Shown: one piece after another, positions 1 to 8,520 of the stretch | Layout: each line of letters opens with the position of its first letter | Numbering within the stretch: position 1 is the stretch's first letter | DNA from: an uncultured cyanobacterium | GTDB lineage: Bacteria > Cyanobacteriota > Cyanobacteriia > Cyanobacteriales > Nostocaceae | Assembly: GCA_903848645.1 (NCBI GenBank) | Contig: CAINGU010000118.1 | Span: forward strand, 31,503-95,502 | Reading direction: 5' to 3' | DNA: 64,000 bases | The notes under the pieces: generated by a model | What the model saw: only the letters and a program-made list of their open reading frames with translations | What the model was told of the DNA's origin: nothing | Database searches by the model: none | Program-made: the position numbers and the translations under genes

Positions 1-2784
1 GTTCAAGAGGGAGATCGCAGTTTCAGTGATTTTACTAACGAATTACTAACAACTAATTCTCAAATCAATCAGAAAACTACTGAACTAGATCAACTCAATC
101 TCCGAGTTAAGGCTTTGGGTGAGGAGGAACTTCTTTCTGTTCAGTCTAATCTCGCTACCCAAGAAGCAGAACGGAAACAACTCCAGCGACAACAACGGGA
201 ATTAGAAGCATCTATTCAAGAATCTACAAAGCGATTAAATCAAACTTGTCAAGAAATTCAACAATATCAACTTGCTTTAGAGGAAGCTAAGAAAAAACAA
301 AATGTAGAAACGGTAAATGCAACGTCTCTACAATCAGAACGTGACAACGCTCAACAAAATCTAGAATCTTCTCGTCAAGCTGCTGCGGAAATTGCCACCG
401 CTTCGGAAGCTTGGGTACAACAACAAACGGCATTAAATCGGCAAATTGAATCTTTATTACATATTCTCGAACCCCAACGCACTGAACAAGCACAATTACA
501 AGAACGCAATACTCAATTACAACAATTTATTTCTGAACAATCTCAGTTAATTGCAACTTTAGAACCGGAATTAGCTCAAAAACAAGTTGAATGTGTGAGT
601 TTGGAAACGGAATTTAATGCTTCTACCCAACCCATTCAGAATTTAGCGGAAAATCTGGCTGCTACAGAACAAGAGTTACAAATTCAACAAGATACCCAAA
701 AACGACTTTTACAAGAACAACGGGACAAACAACGTCAATTAGATAAATTAGAAGCACAAACCCAAGCTCAACAGGAAATACAAGGAACACAAGCTAGTAA
801 AGTAATTTTACAGTCAGAAATGCCCGGTTTGTGCGGTTTGGTGGTGCAGTTGGGTAAGGTTGAACCTAAACATCAATTAGCGTTGGAAATGGCTGCTGGT
901 GGACGTTTAGGGCATATTGTTGTTGAAGATGATAGTGTAGCATCTGCGGGCATTGAACTGTTAAAACAAAAACGGGCAGGGAGGGCAACTTTTTTACCTT
1001 TAAATAAGATTAAAGTCCCTAGATTTACTCAAGATGCAACTCTGCGTTTAGCTGATGGTTTTGTCAGTTATGCGGTAGATTTGGTAGAATGCGATCGCCG
1101 TTATCATGATGTATTTGCCTATGTTTTTGGCGCAACGGTAGTATTTGCCACTCTTGCCCAAGCAAGGAAAAACATGGGATTATATCGTATTGTCACTTTA
1201 CAAGGGGAATTATTAGAAACTAGCGGGGCAATGACTGGAGGTAGTAGTAGTCAACGTTCATCTTTACGCTTTGATAGCGGTGAAGCCGGAGAATCTCAGG
1301 AAGTCGCTAATTTAAAAACTCGCTTAATAGATATTGATCGCATTTTAGACCGTTGTGGAGAAGCAATTTCTAATTTAGGAACTCGCACTAAAACATTAAC
1401 TTTAGAATTAACGGAAGCGCGTCAAGGACGGAGAGAACAACAATTATATTTAGAACAGTTAAAGAAAGAGATTAAGAGTTTAACAACGCAGTTAGAAAAT
1501 ACTCGTTCTCAACTTTCCCAAAATACCCAAAAATTTACATCTGCACAATCCCGTTTAGAAATTTTAAATCGGGAATTACCAGAACAAGAAACTCAGTTAC
1601 AACAATTGAGACATACTTTAGCTGAGTTGGAATCTTCCCAAACCCCCAGCGAATGGCAACAAATCCAAGCTATCATTAAAACCCAAGAACAGGAATTACA
1701 ACAACGAGAAACTGCGTTAAGAGATGTTCAACAACAATTAAAAAATCTTGAAAATCAGCAAGAGCGGTTACAAGAAAAAATAGAAGAATCCCAAGCGCGA
1801 GTTATTCAATATCAACAAGAAGAAACAACTGGAAAACAGCAACAAGCAACAGTTAATAGTCAAGTTGAGGAATTGAATCATTTAATTACTGCAATGCAAG
1901 CTAATTTGCGGAAATTAGAAGAAAATTTAGGAGAAGAAAAGAAAAATCGGGATACAGCAGAAACGGAATTGCGATCGCTCTTATTGCGTCAACAACAATT
2001 ACAATGGGAAATTGAGAAACTCCAAGAAACTCAACAAAAACGCCGGGAAGACTTAACAGCACTACAAACGCAATTGCGAGATTTAGGTGCAGAATTACCC
2101 AGTCCCCTCCCAGAAGTTCCCAATAAAGTTGATTTAGAAGACTTACAAAAAGAATTGCGGAGTTTAGGTAAACGTTTACAGGCAATGGAACCTGTGAATA
2201 TGTTAGCTTTGGAAGAATTTGATAAAGTCCAAGGTCGTCTCCAAGAACTTACCGAAAAACTAGAGACTTTGGAAGGGGAACGGACAGAATTATTATTAAG
2301 AATTGAAAACTTTACCACCCTCCGTCAAAAAGCATTTAAAGAAGCTTTCGACGCAGTAAATGAGAATTTCCAATCTATTTTTGCTATTCTTTCCGATGGT
2401 GACGGTTATTTACAACTAGATAATCCCGAAGATCCTTTTAACAGTGGCTTAAACCTAGTCGCACACCCCAAAGGAAAACCTGTTCAACGGCTTGCTTCTA
2501 TGTCAGGGGGAGAGAAATCCTTAACTGCATTAAGTTTTATCTTTTCCCTGCAACGTTATCGTCCATCTCCATTTTACGCCTTTGACGAAGTAGATATGTT
2601 TCTAGACGGGTCAAATGTGGAACGATTAGCGAGAATGATTAAACAACAGGCAGAACAAGCGCAGTTTATTGTAGTGAGTTTGCGCCGTCCGATGATAGAA
2701 TCAGCACAGCGGACAATTGGTGTAACTCAAGCTAGAGGTGCTTATACTCAAGTTTTAGGTATTAAGTTGCAATCGTCTAATTGA
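1..2784 (+). CDS. smc: Chromosome segregation protein SMC (5'-truncated by window edge)
   Basis: C-terminal three quarters of an SMC ATPase, which compacts and segregates chromosomes as a ring-shaped dimer with ScpA/ScpB. The frame is open from base 1, so the start and the Walker A head lie upstream of the window. Visible parts in order: Gln/Glu-rich coiled coil (about 1-800), hinge domain (about 810-1250, with GLCGLVVQLG and the closing MTGG), return coiled coil to about 2150, then the C-terminal head with the ABC signature LASMSGGEKS (2491-2520) and Walker B/D-loop FYAFDEVDMFLDG (about 2569-2610). About 927 codons are visible; the family is usually near 1200. The last 170 bp are duplicated, in decayed form, at 5392-5600. 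Family identity is certain from the motifs. Confidence 0.97.
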   Translation, partial: VQEGDRSFSDFTNELLTTNSQINQKTTELDQLNLRVKALGEEELLSVQSNLATQEAERKQLQRQQRELEASIQESTKRLNQTCQEIQQYQLALEEAKKKQNVETVNATSLQSERDNAQQNLESSRQAAAEIATASEAWVQQQTALNRQIESLLHILEPQRTEQAQLQERNTQLQQFISEQSQLIATLEPELAQKQVECVSLETEFNASTQPIQNLAENLAATEQELQIQQDTQKRLLQEQRDKQRQLDKLEAQTQAQQEIQGTQASKVILQSEMPGLCGLVVQLGKVEPKHQLALEMAAGGRLGHIVVEDDSVASAGIELLKQKRAGRATFLPLNKIKVPRFTQDATLRLADGFVSYAVDLVECDRRYHDVFAYVFGATVVFATLAQARKNMGLYRIVTLQGELLETSGAMTGGSSSQRSSLRFDSGEAGESQEVANLKTRLIDIDRILDRCGEAISNLGTRTKTLTLELTEARQGRREQQLYLEQLKKEIKSLTTQLENTRSQLSQNTQKFTSAQSRLEILNRELPEQETQLQQLRHTLAELESSQTPSEWQQIQAIIKTQEQELQQRETALRDVQQQLKNLENQQERLQEKIEESQARVIQYQQEETTGKQQQATVNSQVEELNHLITAMQANLRKLEENLGEEKKNRDTAETELRSLLLRQQQLQWEIEKLQETQQKRREDLTALQTQLRDLGAELPSPLPEVPNKVDLEDLQKELRSLGKRLQAMEPVNMLALEEFDKVQGRLQELTEKLETLEGERTELLLRIENFTTLRQKAFKEAFDAVNENFQSIFAILSDGDGYLQLDNPEDPFNSGLNLVAHPKGKPVQRLASMSGGEKSLTALSFIFSLQRYRPSPFYAFDEVDMFLDGSNVERLARMIKQQAEQAQFIVVSLRRPMIESAQRTIGVTQARGAYTQVLGIKLQSSN

Positions 2785-2870
2785 TAGGTAAGAGCTAAGA
2801 AGTGAAAAAAATTTATCTTTTCAATTACCCATTACCAATTGTCAAGTTTCTCTTAAAATATAGTGATATA

Positions 2871-2920
2871 CATAAACCGGATTCGAGATTGCCTACGGCA
2901 CAGCGAACAGGACGTACCTG
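2871..2920 (+). repeat. Dispersed cyanobacterial short repeat, copy 1
   Basis: The segment reading ATTCGAGATTGCCTACGGCA, then CAGCGAACAGG, recurs at 5688-5727 in the form GCCTACGGCACGCTACGCGA. The core resembles the GTTCGCGTAGCG-type dispersed repeats common in Nostocales; another relative lies at 10455-10496. This copy has lost the internal GCTACG. It lies between smc and the accessory cassette and forms the distal end of the duplicated block described at 5392-5738. Confidence 0.6.
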
Positions 2921-2984
2921 GTGATACAATACATTTAATTTTTATCAGTTATTCAAATGCCCAAGTTTAGATACAAATAACCCT

Positions 2985-4115
2985 ATGCAAGTAAAAATCA
3001 TTGGAAAAGCAAAAGATTTACGAACAAATACAGATATTCTTTATGCTCAATTATCTATACAAGACTATTTAGATTTAGTAGGTGATAACTTTGATGATTA
3101 TGAACCACAAAGAAAACGTGAGAAATATAAAGCATATGAACGCATGAAAATTGACATCATGGATGGTGCTCTGTTACCTTCCATAACTCTCGCAGTAAAA
3201 CCAGAACTAGTGAGTGATATCTTACCCATTGTACAAAAAGATGACTGGCAAGAACTTGAAAGCGCATTAAGTAAACCAGGACAAGTAAATATTTTAGATG
3301 GATTACAACGTACGTTTATTCTAAAGGACATAGCTAAGGAGGATTTTGACTTTAAGTCAGGACAAAAAGTTCTTGTGGAGTTCTGGCTTGAAGGTAACAT
3401 CCGAAATCTTATTTACCGGATTATTGTCCTAAATGCAGGACAGAAACCTATGTCGATGAAACATCAGATCGGTCTTTTGTTCATTACTCTAAATGACACA
3501 CTTAAGGCCGAAATACCAGATATTGAAATTTTCAAAGAAAAAGAATCTGCACGCCGAACAAAGGCTAGGAAGTACCCTCTCGATAGAATTGCCACCGCAT
3601 ATCAAAGTTTTATAACCAAAAGTCCAGAAACACAGAGACAAAATGTTGTCGCACAGAAATTAGTGGAAGAAGAAATTTTAGATTCTACAGAAGAACAACT
3701 TGGAGATCAGTTTGATGCTTTCAAAAATTATCTAAGAATTTATGCTGATTTAGATGTTGAAGTATCTCGAATATATATAGGAAATGCTGATAAAGAAATA
3801 CCAAATGGTATAAAATGGTTTGGAGAAGAAAGTGTTATAAACTCTTTTTTTGCTGCCCTTGCCCTTGTATCTAGCAATAATTCAGAGCGAGTACAAAAGG
3901 CTTTAGATACTCTTTTAAAATTACTTAGAGATACAAAAGAAGATGATGATCCTCTCGCGTTAGGAAAATTACAGGAGTTAGAAAGTGGATTTAATGCGCG
4001 TAAGGTAAGTCTGGGCTTTGCAAAAAGGAAACTTCTGACAAATGGATTCAAAGAATACTTTCGTGAAGCAGGAAAAGAAAGTTTTGTTAATTGTTGGATA
4101 ACAGCAGCAGAGTAA
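2985..4115 (+). CDS. DGQHR/ParB-like (DndB- or DUF262-type) domain protein
   Basis: A 376-residue soluble protein of an accessory type. Near residue 105 it has NILDGLQRTFIL, which resembles the DGQHR motif of DndB-like proteins and the DGQQR motif of DUF262 (GmrSD N-terminal) proteins, both of the ParB/sulfiredoxin-like nuclease fold. About 45 residues later VLNAGQKPMSMKHQ resembles the asparagine-rich segment (FxxLNxxQKPLS) that follows in those families. In such families the fold binds or cuts DNA or senses nucleotides, often in phage defence. The canonical His of DGQHR is Gln here. The start is ATG with no strong Shine-Dalgarno. The stop is 2 bp before the ATG of the next gene, so the two are probably co-translated. 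Function is not established; the family call rests on short motifs. Confidence 0.6.
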   Translation: MQVKIIGKAKDLRTNTDILYAQLSIQDYLDLVGDNFDDYEPQRKREKYKAYERMKIDIMDGALLPSITLAVKPELVSDILPIVQKDDWQELESALSKPGQVNILDGLQRTFILKDIAKEDFDFKSGQKVLVEFWLEGNIRNLIYRIIVLNAGQKPMSMKHQIGLLFITLNDTLKAEIPDIEIFKEKESARRTKARKYPLDRIATAYQSFITKSPETQRQNVVAQKLVEEEILDSTEEQLGDQFDAFKNYLRIYADLDVEVSRIYIGNADKEIPNGIKWFGEESVINSFFAALALVSSNNSERVQKALDTLLKLLRDTKEDDDPLALGKLQELESGFNARKVSLGFAKRKLLTNGFKEYFREAGKESFVNCWITAAE

Positions 4116-4117
4116 CT

Positions 4118-5218
4118 ATGAAATATGATGATTTAAAAGAACTTGATGATACTGATCTTCCCTATGATATAACTCACTTCTCTGAGCATGATGGTATCTG
4201 CACTCTGAACGGAATGATACCGATATCAGTAGATGCGGTATCCTTTTCTTACGAAAGTGATGAAGACATTGAAATTTATGATGAGCGTGATAATTTTTTG
4301 GGTGTTCTCTGTATATGTAAATCTATTACTGATATAAATATTGTAAGTCTAACAGAGGCAAGATATATTGCTTATATTCATGAAGTTGATAAAAATACGT
4401 TTAAGCAAGGGCTTCCCTACAAATTCACTAAAAACTACTTGGTGATTGATGTATGTGAATATGACGATTATAAAAATAAATATATGGATTCTGCACCTAT
4501 TTGGGGAGGATTTTTTCATTCAAATGCAGAATCTAGCTTACCAGAAGCATATCGTTTTCAGCCTTCTAAATTGATTGCTAGACCTAGAATTATACTTCCA
4601 ACTGACTATCATAAAGAAAGTTGCATTCGTTCGGTAGTCCAGCCCTATGCTTTTGAAAGATTTTTAAAGCTTTATCACCTTCTGGAACTGATTTTTGACT
4701 GGAACTTAGTTCAGGAAATAAAAACTTTAAATGATGATTTACAAGGAATAGCACGGTTACTCAATGAATATAGCGGCAATAACGAACTTGAACGGTTAAA
4801 AGTTTTACTGAAAAGAAAATGTGATGATAATAAAAAACTTGATAAAATTGCAGATTGTCTAAATAAAATTAACTCTCCAGATTATTTAGATAAGGGAATG
4901 AAGATTTTTTTCGATTATAGTAAAAGCGGCAATCCTTACAAAATCAGTAATATTACTCCATTTTCGGATCTAATGTCACAAGGAGGATTTAAGCGAACTA
5001 ACACTAAAGAAAACAATCCAAACATTAAAGGCATAGCAAACAACACTTATGATAATTTAGTGATTGAGCTTTCAGCCTATTTTATATATCGTGTGAGATG
5101 TTGTATTGCTCACAATCGCATAGGTGAGTACGTTATGTCCAATGATGACGAAGGATTCGTTGTTGAATTTGCTGAACCCTTGCTTCGTGAGGTACTATGT
5201 CAAATATTTAGTCAGTGA
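4118..5218 (+). CDS. Accessory protein with HEPN-like C-terminal domain
   Basis: A 366-residue protein translated just after the preceding DGQHR-like gene (ATG 2 bp past its stop). I chose this ATG over an upstream TTG at 4091 because it abuts the previous stop. The N-terminal 170 residues are beta-rich and acidic and I do not recognise them. The C-terminal half is helical and ends with YRVRCCIAHNRIGEY, an Rx4H arrangement with a following Asn-Arg, as in HEPN ribonuclease or nucleotidyl-transfer domains (for example ApeA-like and Abi proteins). HEPN effectors typically cleave RNA in abortive-infection or toxin-antitoxin systems. Pairing with a DGQHR-like partner suggests a two-component defence operon; this is inference. 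It could instead be a nuclease-dead regulator. Confidence 0.55.
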   Translation: MKYDDLKELDDTDLPYDITHFSEHDGICTLNGMIPISVDAVSFSYESDEDIEIYDERDNFLGVLCICKSITDINIVSLTEARYIAYIHEVDKNTFKQGLPYKFTKNYLVIDVCEYDDYKNKYMDSAPIWGGFFHSNAESSLPEAYRFQPSKLIARPRIILPTDYHKESCIRSVVQPYAFERFLKLYHLLELIFDWNLVQEIKTLNDDLQGIARLLNEYSGNNELERLKVLLKRKCDDNKKLDKIADCLNKINSPDYLDKGMKIFFDYSKSGNPYKISNITPFSDLMSQGGFKRTNTKENNPNIKGIANNTYDNLVIELSAYFIYRVRCCIAHNRIGEYVMSNDDEGFVVEFAEPLLREVLCQIFSQ

Positions 5219-5391
5219 ATATTCAGAAACATAGAGCAAGTTTATTTCCAATGGTTAGCCTAGCATTTGCCTGGACACAAGCAACCGATGTACCTTTGAT
5301 TTTGGGACAGGCTAATTTCTTCTTTGAGTTTGATGTCTGTTTCTTTCGTGCGCGTTCTGAATTTGAAATCTGCCCCAAAAAGGTTAGATAA

Positions 5392-5600
5392 AGTAGAACA
5401 ATTAGCTAGAATGATCAAACAACAGGCAGAACAGGCAGAACAGGCACAGTTTACAGTTGTGAGTTTGCGCCGTCTGATGATAGAATCAGCACAGCACAGC
5501 ACAGCACAGCATAGCACAGCATAGCACATAGTTAGTGTAACTCATAGCTAAAAGTGCATACAGTCAAGTTTTGGGGATTAAGCTACAATCATCTGATTAG
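5392..5600 (+). pseudogene. Decayed duplicate of the smc 3' end
   Basis: This segment matches the end of smc (about 2620-2784) from LARMIKQQAEQA through VVSLRRLMIESAQ to the final codons and stop (compare ATTAAGTTGCAATCGTCTAA at the smc end with ATTAAGCTACAATCATCTGA here). It has no ATPase head, has gained an AGAACAGGC duplication, and has a CAGCA-type microsatellite at 5487-5527 that destroys the frame. The spacer beyond it (about 5660-5727) also matches the spacer after intact smc (about 2850-2915). It is a non-functional relic of a duplication or insertion event that now brackets the two-gene cassette. Confidence 0.85.
5487..5527 (+). repeat. Pentanucleotide microsatellite (AGCAC/AGCAT)
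   Basis: About eight tandem five-base units (CAGCA, with some CATAG variants) lie inside the decayed smc copy. They start from the sequence ATCAGCACAGC that is present once in intact smc at 2700-2709, so the array probably grew by slippage after the duplicate lost selection. Confidence 0.8.
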
Positions 5601-5738
5601 GGAACAGGGAATAGGAAAGAAGTTTACCAATGACAACTGACAACTGACAACTGACAAATTTCTGTTAAAAATAGACATATACATAAACCAGATTCGAGAT
5701 TGCCTACGGCACGCTACGCGAACAGGAAGACCTATAGA

Positions 5739-6725
5739 ATGACCTCAGAACAAGTAATTAGACGTTCCGATATATTAAACACTCAGGTAATCACCCGCGA
5801 CAACGGTAAGCGGTTAGGTATCGTGAGTCAAATCTGGGTTGATGTTGATCAAAGAGAAGTTGTGGCGCTTAGTTTGCGAGACAGCCTGATCTCTATATCT
5901 AGTCTGCCTCGCAATATGTATCTCAACACCATCAACCAAATCGGTGATGTTATCTTAGTTGATAACGAGGATGTCATCGAAGATGTGGAAGTAGAGATTC
6001 TCAGCAACCTGATGAACTGGGAAGTTATTACGGAAACAGGTGAAGTATTAGGCAAGGTACGGGGCTTTAAATTTAATGGCGAAACGGGTAAAATATACTC
6101 CATAGTCATTGCCTCCTTGGGATTACCGCAAATTCCCGACCAGTTTTTGAGTACATACGAACTATCCATAGACGAAGTTGTCAGCACCGGTCCAAGTCGC
6201 TTAATTGTGTTTGAAGGTGCTGAAGAAAGAGTAAACCAATTAACCGTAGGTGTTTTAGAACGGCTAGGTATTGGCAAAGCCCCTTGGGAAAGAGACGCAG
6301 AAGAGGAATTTGGCTATACTGCCCCCCGCACAGTTGCACCCAGCAATCAATTACCTAGCGGTGTTCCTCTTGAACCACCCCGGCCAAGAGTCCGCATTCC
6401 TGAACCTATAGCCCAGGAAGAGGAATGGACTGAAGACTATGTAGAAGAAGAAAGACCCCAGCGTCAAGTCATGAAAGCCCGTTCCTACGAGTCAATTCAG
6501 TACGAAGAAGACGAAGAAGATAACTGGAGTGATGAAACAGTAAGAGATAGTTATCAGGAAGCACCAAGATACGAAGTCAAGCCTGCTAAAAAGACCTATG
6601 CCGATCAGTATGATGACTATGATGACGATCTAGAAGCTGATGCTTGGGATGATGCACCAAAGCCTGTGAATATCCCCAAAAAGGTCAAGGAAAGACAAGT
6701 GGAATACGAAGAAGAAGGATATTAA
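5739..6725 (+). CDS. PRC-barrel domain protein
   Basis: A 328-residue protein with two PRC-barrel modules in the first 170 residues (VIRRSDILNTQVITRDNGKR, then a second around NWEVITETGEVLGKVRGFKF), followed by a long acidic, low-complexity tail rich in Glu, Asp, Tyr and Pro. PRC barrels occur in the photosynthetic reaction-centre H subunit and in the RNA-maturation protein RimM; this two-barrel form with an acidic tail is common in cyanobacteria and its role is not known. The ATG at 5739 has GGAAG about ten bases upstream and is preferred over the upstream GTG/TTG-type starts. A dispersed repeat (5688-5727) forms its immediate leader. Before the duplication the gene probably followed smc directly. 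Confidence 0.85.
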   Translation: MTSEQVIRRSDILNTQVITRDNGKRLGIVSQIWVDVDQREVVALSLRDSLISISSLPRNMYLNTINQIGDVILVDNEDVIEDVEVEILSNLMNWEVITETGEVLGKVRGFKFNGETGKIYSIVIASLGLPQIPDQFLSTYELSIDEVVSTGPSRLIVFEGAEERVNQLTVGVLERLGIGKAPWERDAEEEFGYTAPRTVAPSNQLPSGVPLEPPRPRVRIPEPIAQEEEWTEDYVEEERPQRQVMKARSYESIQYEEDEEDNWSDETVRDSYQEAPRYEVKPAKKTYADQYDDYDDDLEADAWDDAPKPVNIPKKVKERQVEYEEEGY

Positions 6726-6733
6726 GTTTTATA

Positions 6734-6771
6734 AACCCCCTCTTACTACAAGTATGAGGGGGTTATTTTTT
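6734..6771 (+). terminator. Rho-independent terminator of the PRC-barrel gene
   Basis: Stem AACCCCCTC (6734-6742) pairs perfectly with GAGGGGGTT (6756-6764) around a 13-base loop and is followed by a T-rich run. It begins eight bases after the stop codon. Confidence 0.9.
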
Positions 6772-6821
6772 GGCAAGGGTTATACAAATTCTCGATGAAG
6801 TAATTTTGACGACACAAGCAT

Positions 6822-6931
6822 CTAGTACACTGAGGCGTAAGTTAATAGACTATTCTCAATCGTTCAAAAGCTGATTTCATATTACTTTTGACTTTTGATT
6901 TTTGACTTTTGACTTCCGCCCTGCGGTACTA
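6822..6931. mobile_element. MITE-like element, copy 1
   Basis: About 110 bp starting CTAGTACACTGAGGCG and ending GCGGTACTAG, so the ends form the inverted repeat CTAGTAC/GTACTAG. The 3' part holds a heptamer-like run of TTTTGAC units and the hairpin CCGCCCTGCGG. Related copies lie at 11146-11252, about 34320-34410, 34407-34517 and (degenerate) 36604-36670. It has no coding capacity. It ends eight bases from the stop codon of the minus-strand gene at 6939-7694. Confidence 0.65.
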
Positions 6932-6938
6932 GCCTTAT

Positions 6939-7694
6939 TTACTGACAGCCCACTGCTGAAGCAGAATTAACCTTGCTCAAATCTCCTGTAAATACGGCTG
7001 TGTATTTATAAGGTGATGAACCAGTGCAAGTCATGGAATTTTTATTAGCAAGACGGGGAGACCACCAGGAATCTGCTTTTACAGTCAGATTTGAGCCATT
7101 CCATGATAATCCTGTGACAACTAAAGAATTTGTTTTCCCATCGGTAGGTCTGATCGCAGATAAAAATGTAGCATAATTCACATTCCCATTTGTAGGATCA
7201 ATGCTGGCTAGAACTGCTACTTTTGGACCACCCCCGCTACCGTAACTAGGTAGCCAACGTCCAGTAGCAAAGCGCCGAAAATCATTGCCAGTTTGGCTAC
7301 CAGTAGAGGAGAAAACGCCATATAAAACTCCTTTACCATCCCACAGCAATCCATAGCCTGTACCATCGTCATTTGTAGTTTCATAGTCACTACGACACCA
7401 TGTTTGGACACCATTATCAAAACGGACAATCCGGGGATCTTTGTTACTAGATGATACTTGCTGATAACCAATGTAGATATTTGTTGTACCAAAGGTTACT
7501 TTTGGTCCATTTTTACCTTTAATTGTAGCTTCAGTGTCCTTACAGGTAAATGTCACACCACTACCCACAGATGATACAGGAGTAGTTTGGGCAAAAGCTT
7601 GAGGAGCTAAAGATGTCAGTCCTAGATTAGCTCCTAATATTACTGATAAAGTAGAGACTTTCAGGGACTTTCCTCTGCTAAGGTTATTAATCAT
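6939..7694 (-). CDS. Exported hypothetical protein (cyanobacterial)
   Basis: 251 residues with a clear Sec signal peptide: basic start MINNLSRGKSLK, hydrophobic core, and likely cleavage after PQAFAQ (about residue 36). The mature part is small, Gly/Ser/Asn-rich and beta-like, with Cys residues that could pair (TFTCKD, QTWCRS, SMTCTG and the C-terminal VGCQ). I recognise no domain. It is the last of three minus-strand genes for exported or envelope proteins, 70 bp from its upstream neighbour, which may indicate shared transcription. A MITE-like element abuts its 3' end. Confidence 0.75.
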   Translation of the reverse strand: MINNLSRGKSLKVSTLSVILGANLGLTSLAPQAFAQTTPVSSVGSGVTFTCKDTEATIKGKNGPKVTFGTTNIYIGYQQVSSSNKDPRIVRFDNGVQTWCRSDYETTNDDGTGYGLLWDGKGVLYGVFSSTGSQTGNDFRRFATGRWLPSYGSGGGPKVAVLASIDPTNGNVNYATFLSAIRPTDGKTNSLVVTGLSWNGSNLTVKADSWWSPRLANKNSMTCTGSSPYKYTAVFTGDLSKVNSASAVGCQ

Positions 7695-7764
7695 TTTCTT
7701 ACCTTTTCAAGTTATTGATCTTGTGTACATACATAGTCATTTTATACATAAGTTGTACTCTTGA

Positions 7765-8334
7765 CTAGAGTTTAATTACTGATTTCGCCATTTTTGTTAA
7801 AGAATTGAGATCCCCAGCTTTCAATCCAATTGTATACTGCACACCCTGTTGTTTCCACGTTAATGTTGCATCTGAGCAATTAGCACCACAACGAAAATCC
7901 ACAAAATAGCCAGTAATACCCTTAGCTAACAATACGGCTTTACCAGAGAGACGAGGCATTTTAGGTGTTATGGCTTCTGCTGTAATTATACCGAGACGGC
8001 AGGCAGTACCTCCAGTACAATCTGGTGTAAATCCTAGTAATATTTCGTACTTATTTTTTGTAGCAGTTTCAATAATAGCATAAACTGGATTTTCTCCATC
8101 TGATTCAGAAATATACTGAGGTAATAATATCTTAATCTGGGTTTTCTGCTTTAATTCGGCGATAATTGGCTTGAAAACCGAGTGTGGTTGGGAATTTTTC
8201 CCTTGTACCTGTTGTTTAACTATCAACTGGGGCTGATTTTTAATAGATGCTATAACTGTATCCTGAAAGCTGCCAAGACAAGTTAAAAAAATCAAGCCAC
8301 ATAGAGTATTGATATTTCCAAAATTACCCGTCAT
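7765..8334 (-). CDS. Hypothetical exported protein
   Basis: 189 residues with a short hydrophobic N-terminus (about 8-28) that looks like a signal peptide or anchor. The C-terminal 110 residues have two Cys pairs: FTPDCTGGTACRLG and DFRCGANCSDATL. The pattern ISESDGENPVYAIIETAT followed by a disulfide-rich beta domain is familiar from unannotated cyanobacterial periplasmic proteins; I cannot give a function. It lies between two other envelope-type genes on the same strand. Confidence 0.7.
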   Translation of the reverse strand: MTGNFGNINTLCGLIFLTCLGSFQDTVIASIKNQPQLIVKQQVQGKNSQPHSVFKPIIAELKQKTQIKILLPQYISESDGENPVYAIIETATKNKYEILLGFTPDCTGGTACRLGIITAEAITPKMPRLSGKAVLLAKGITGYFVDFRCGANCSDATLTWKQQGVQYTIGLKAGDLNSLTKMAKSVIKL

Positions 8335-8520
8335 TTTGATAAGTCTAGTTCACTAAAATATTCTCAATTTTACCAAAAAAGGGCACAAATAAGAAACTTT
8401 ACAGCAGATTTCGGAGAAATGAGGTACAAGCTTGAATAATCAAACTCTTGTGGTGCGGGCATCTTGCCCGCTATGTGTACCTGATAACAGCAGGAATTGC
8501 TGTATTAGTCCTATAAATGA

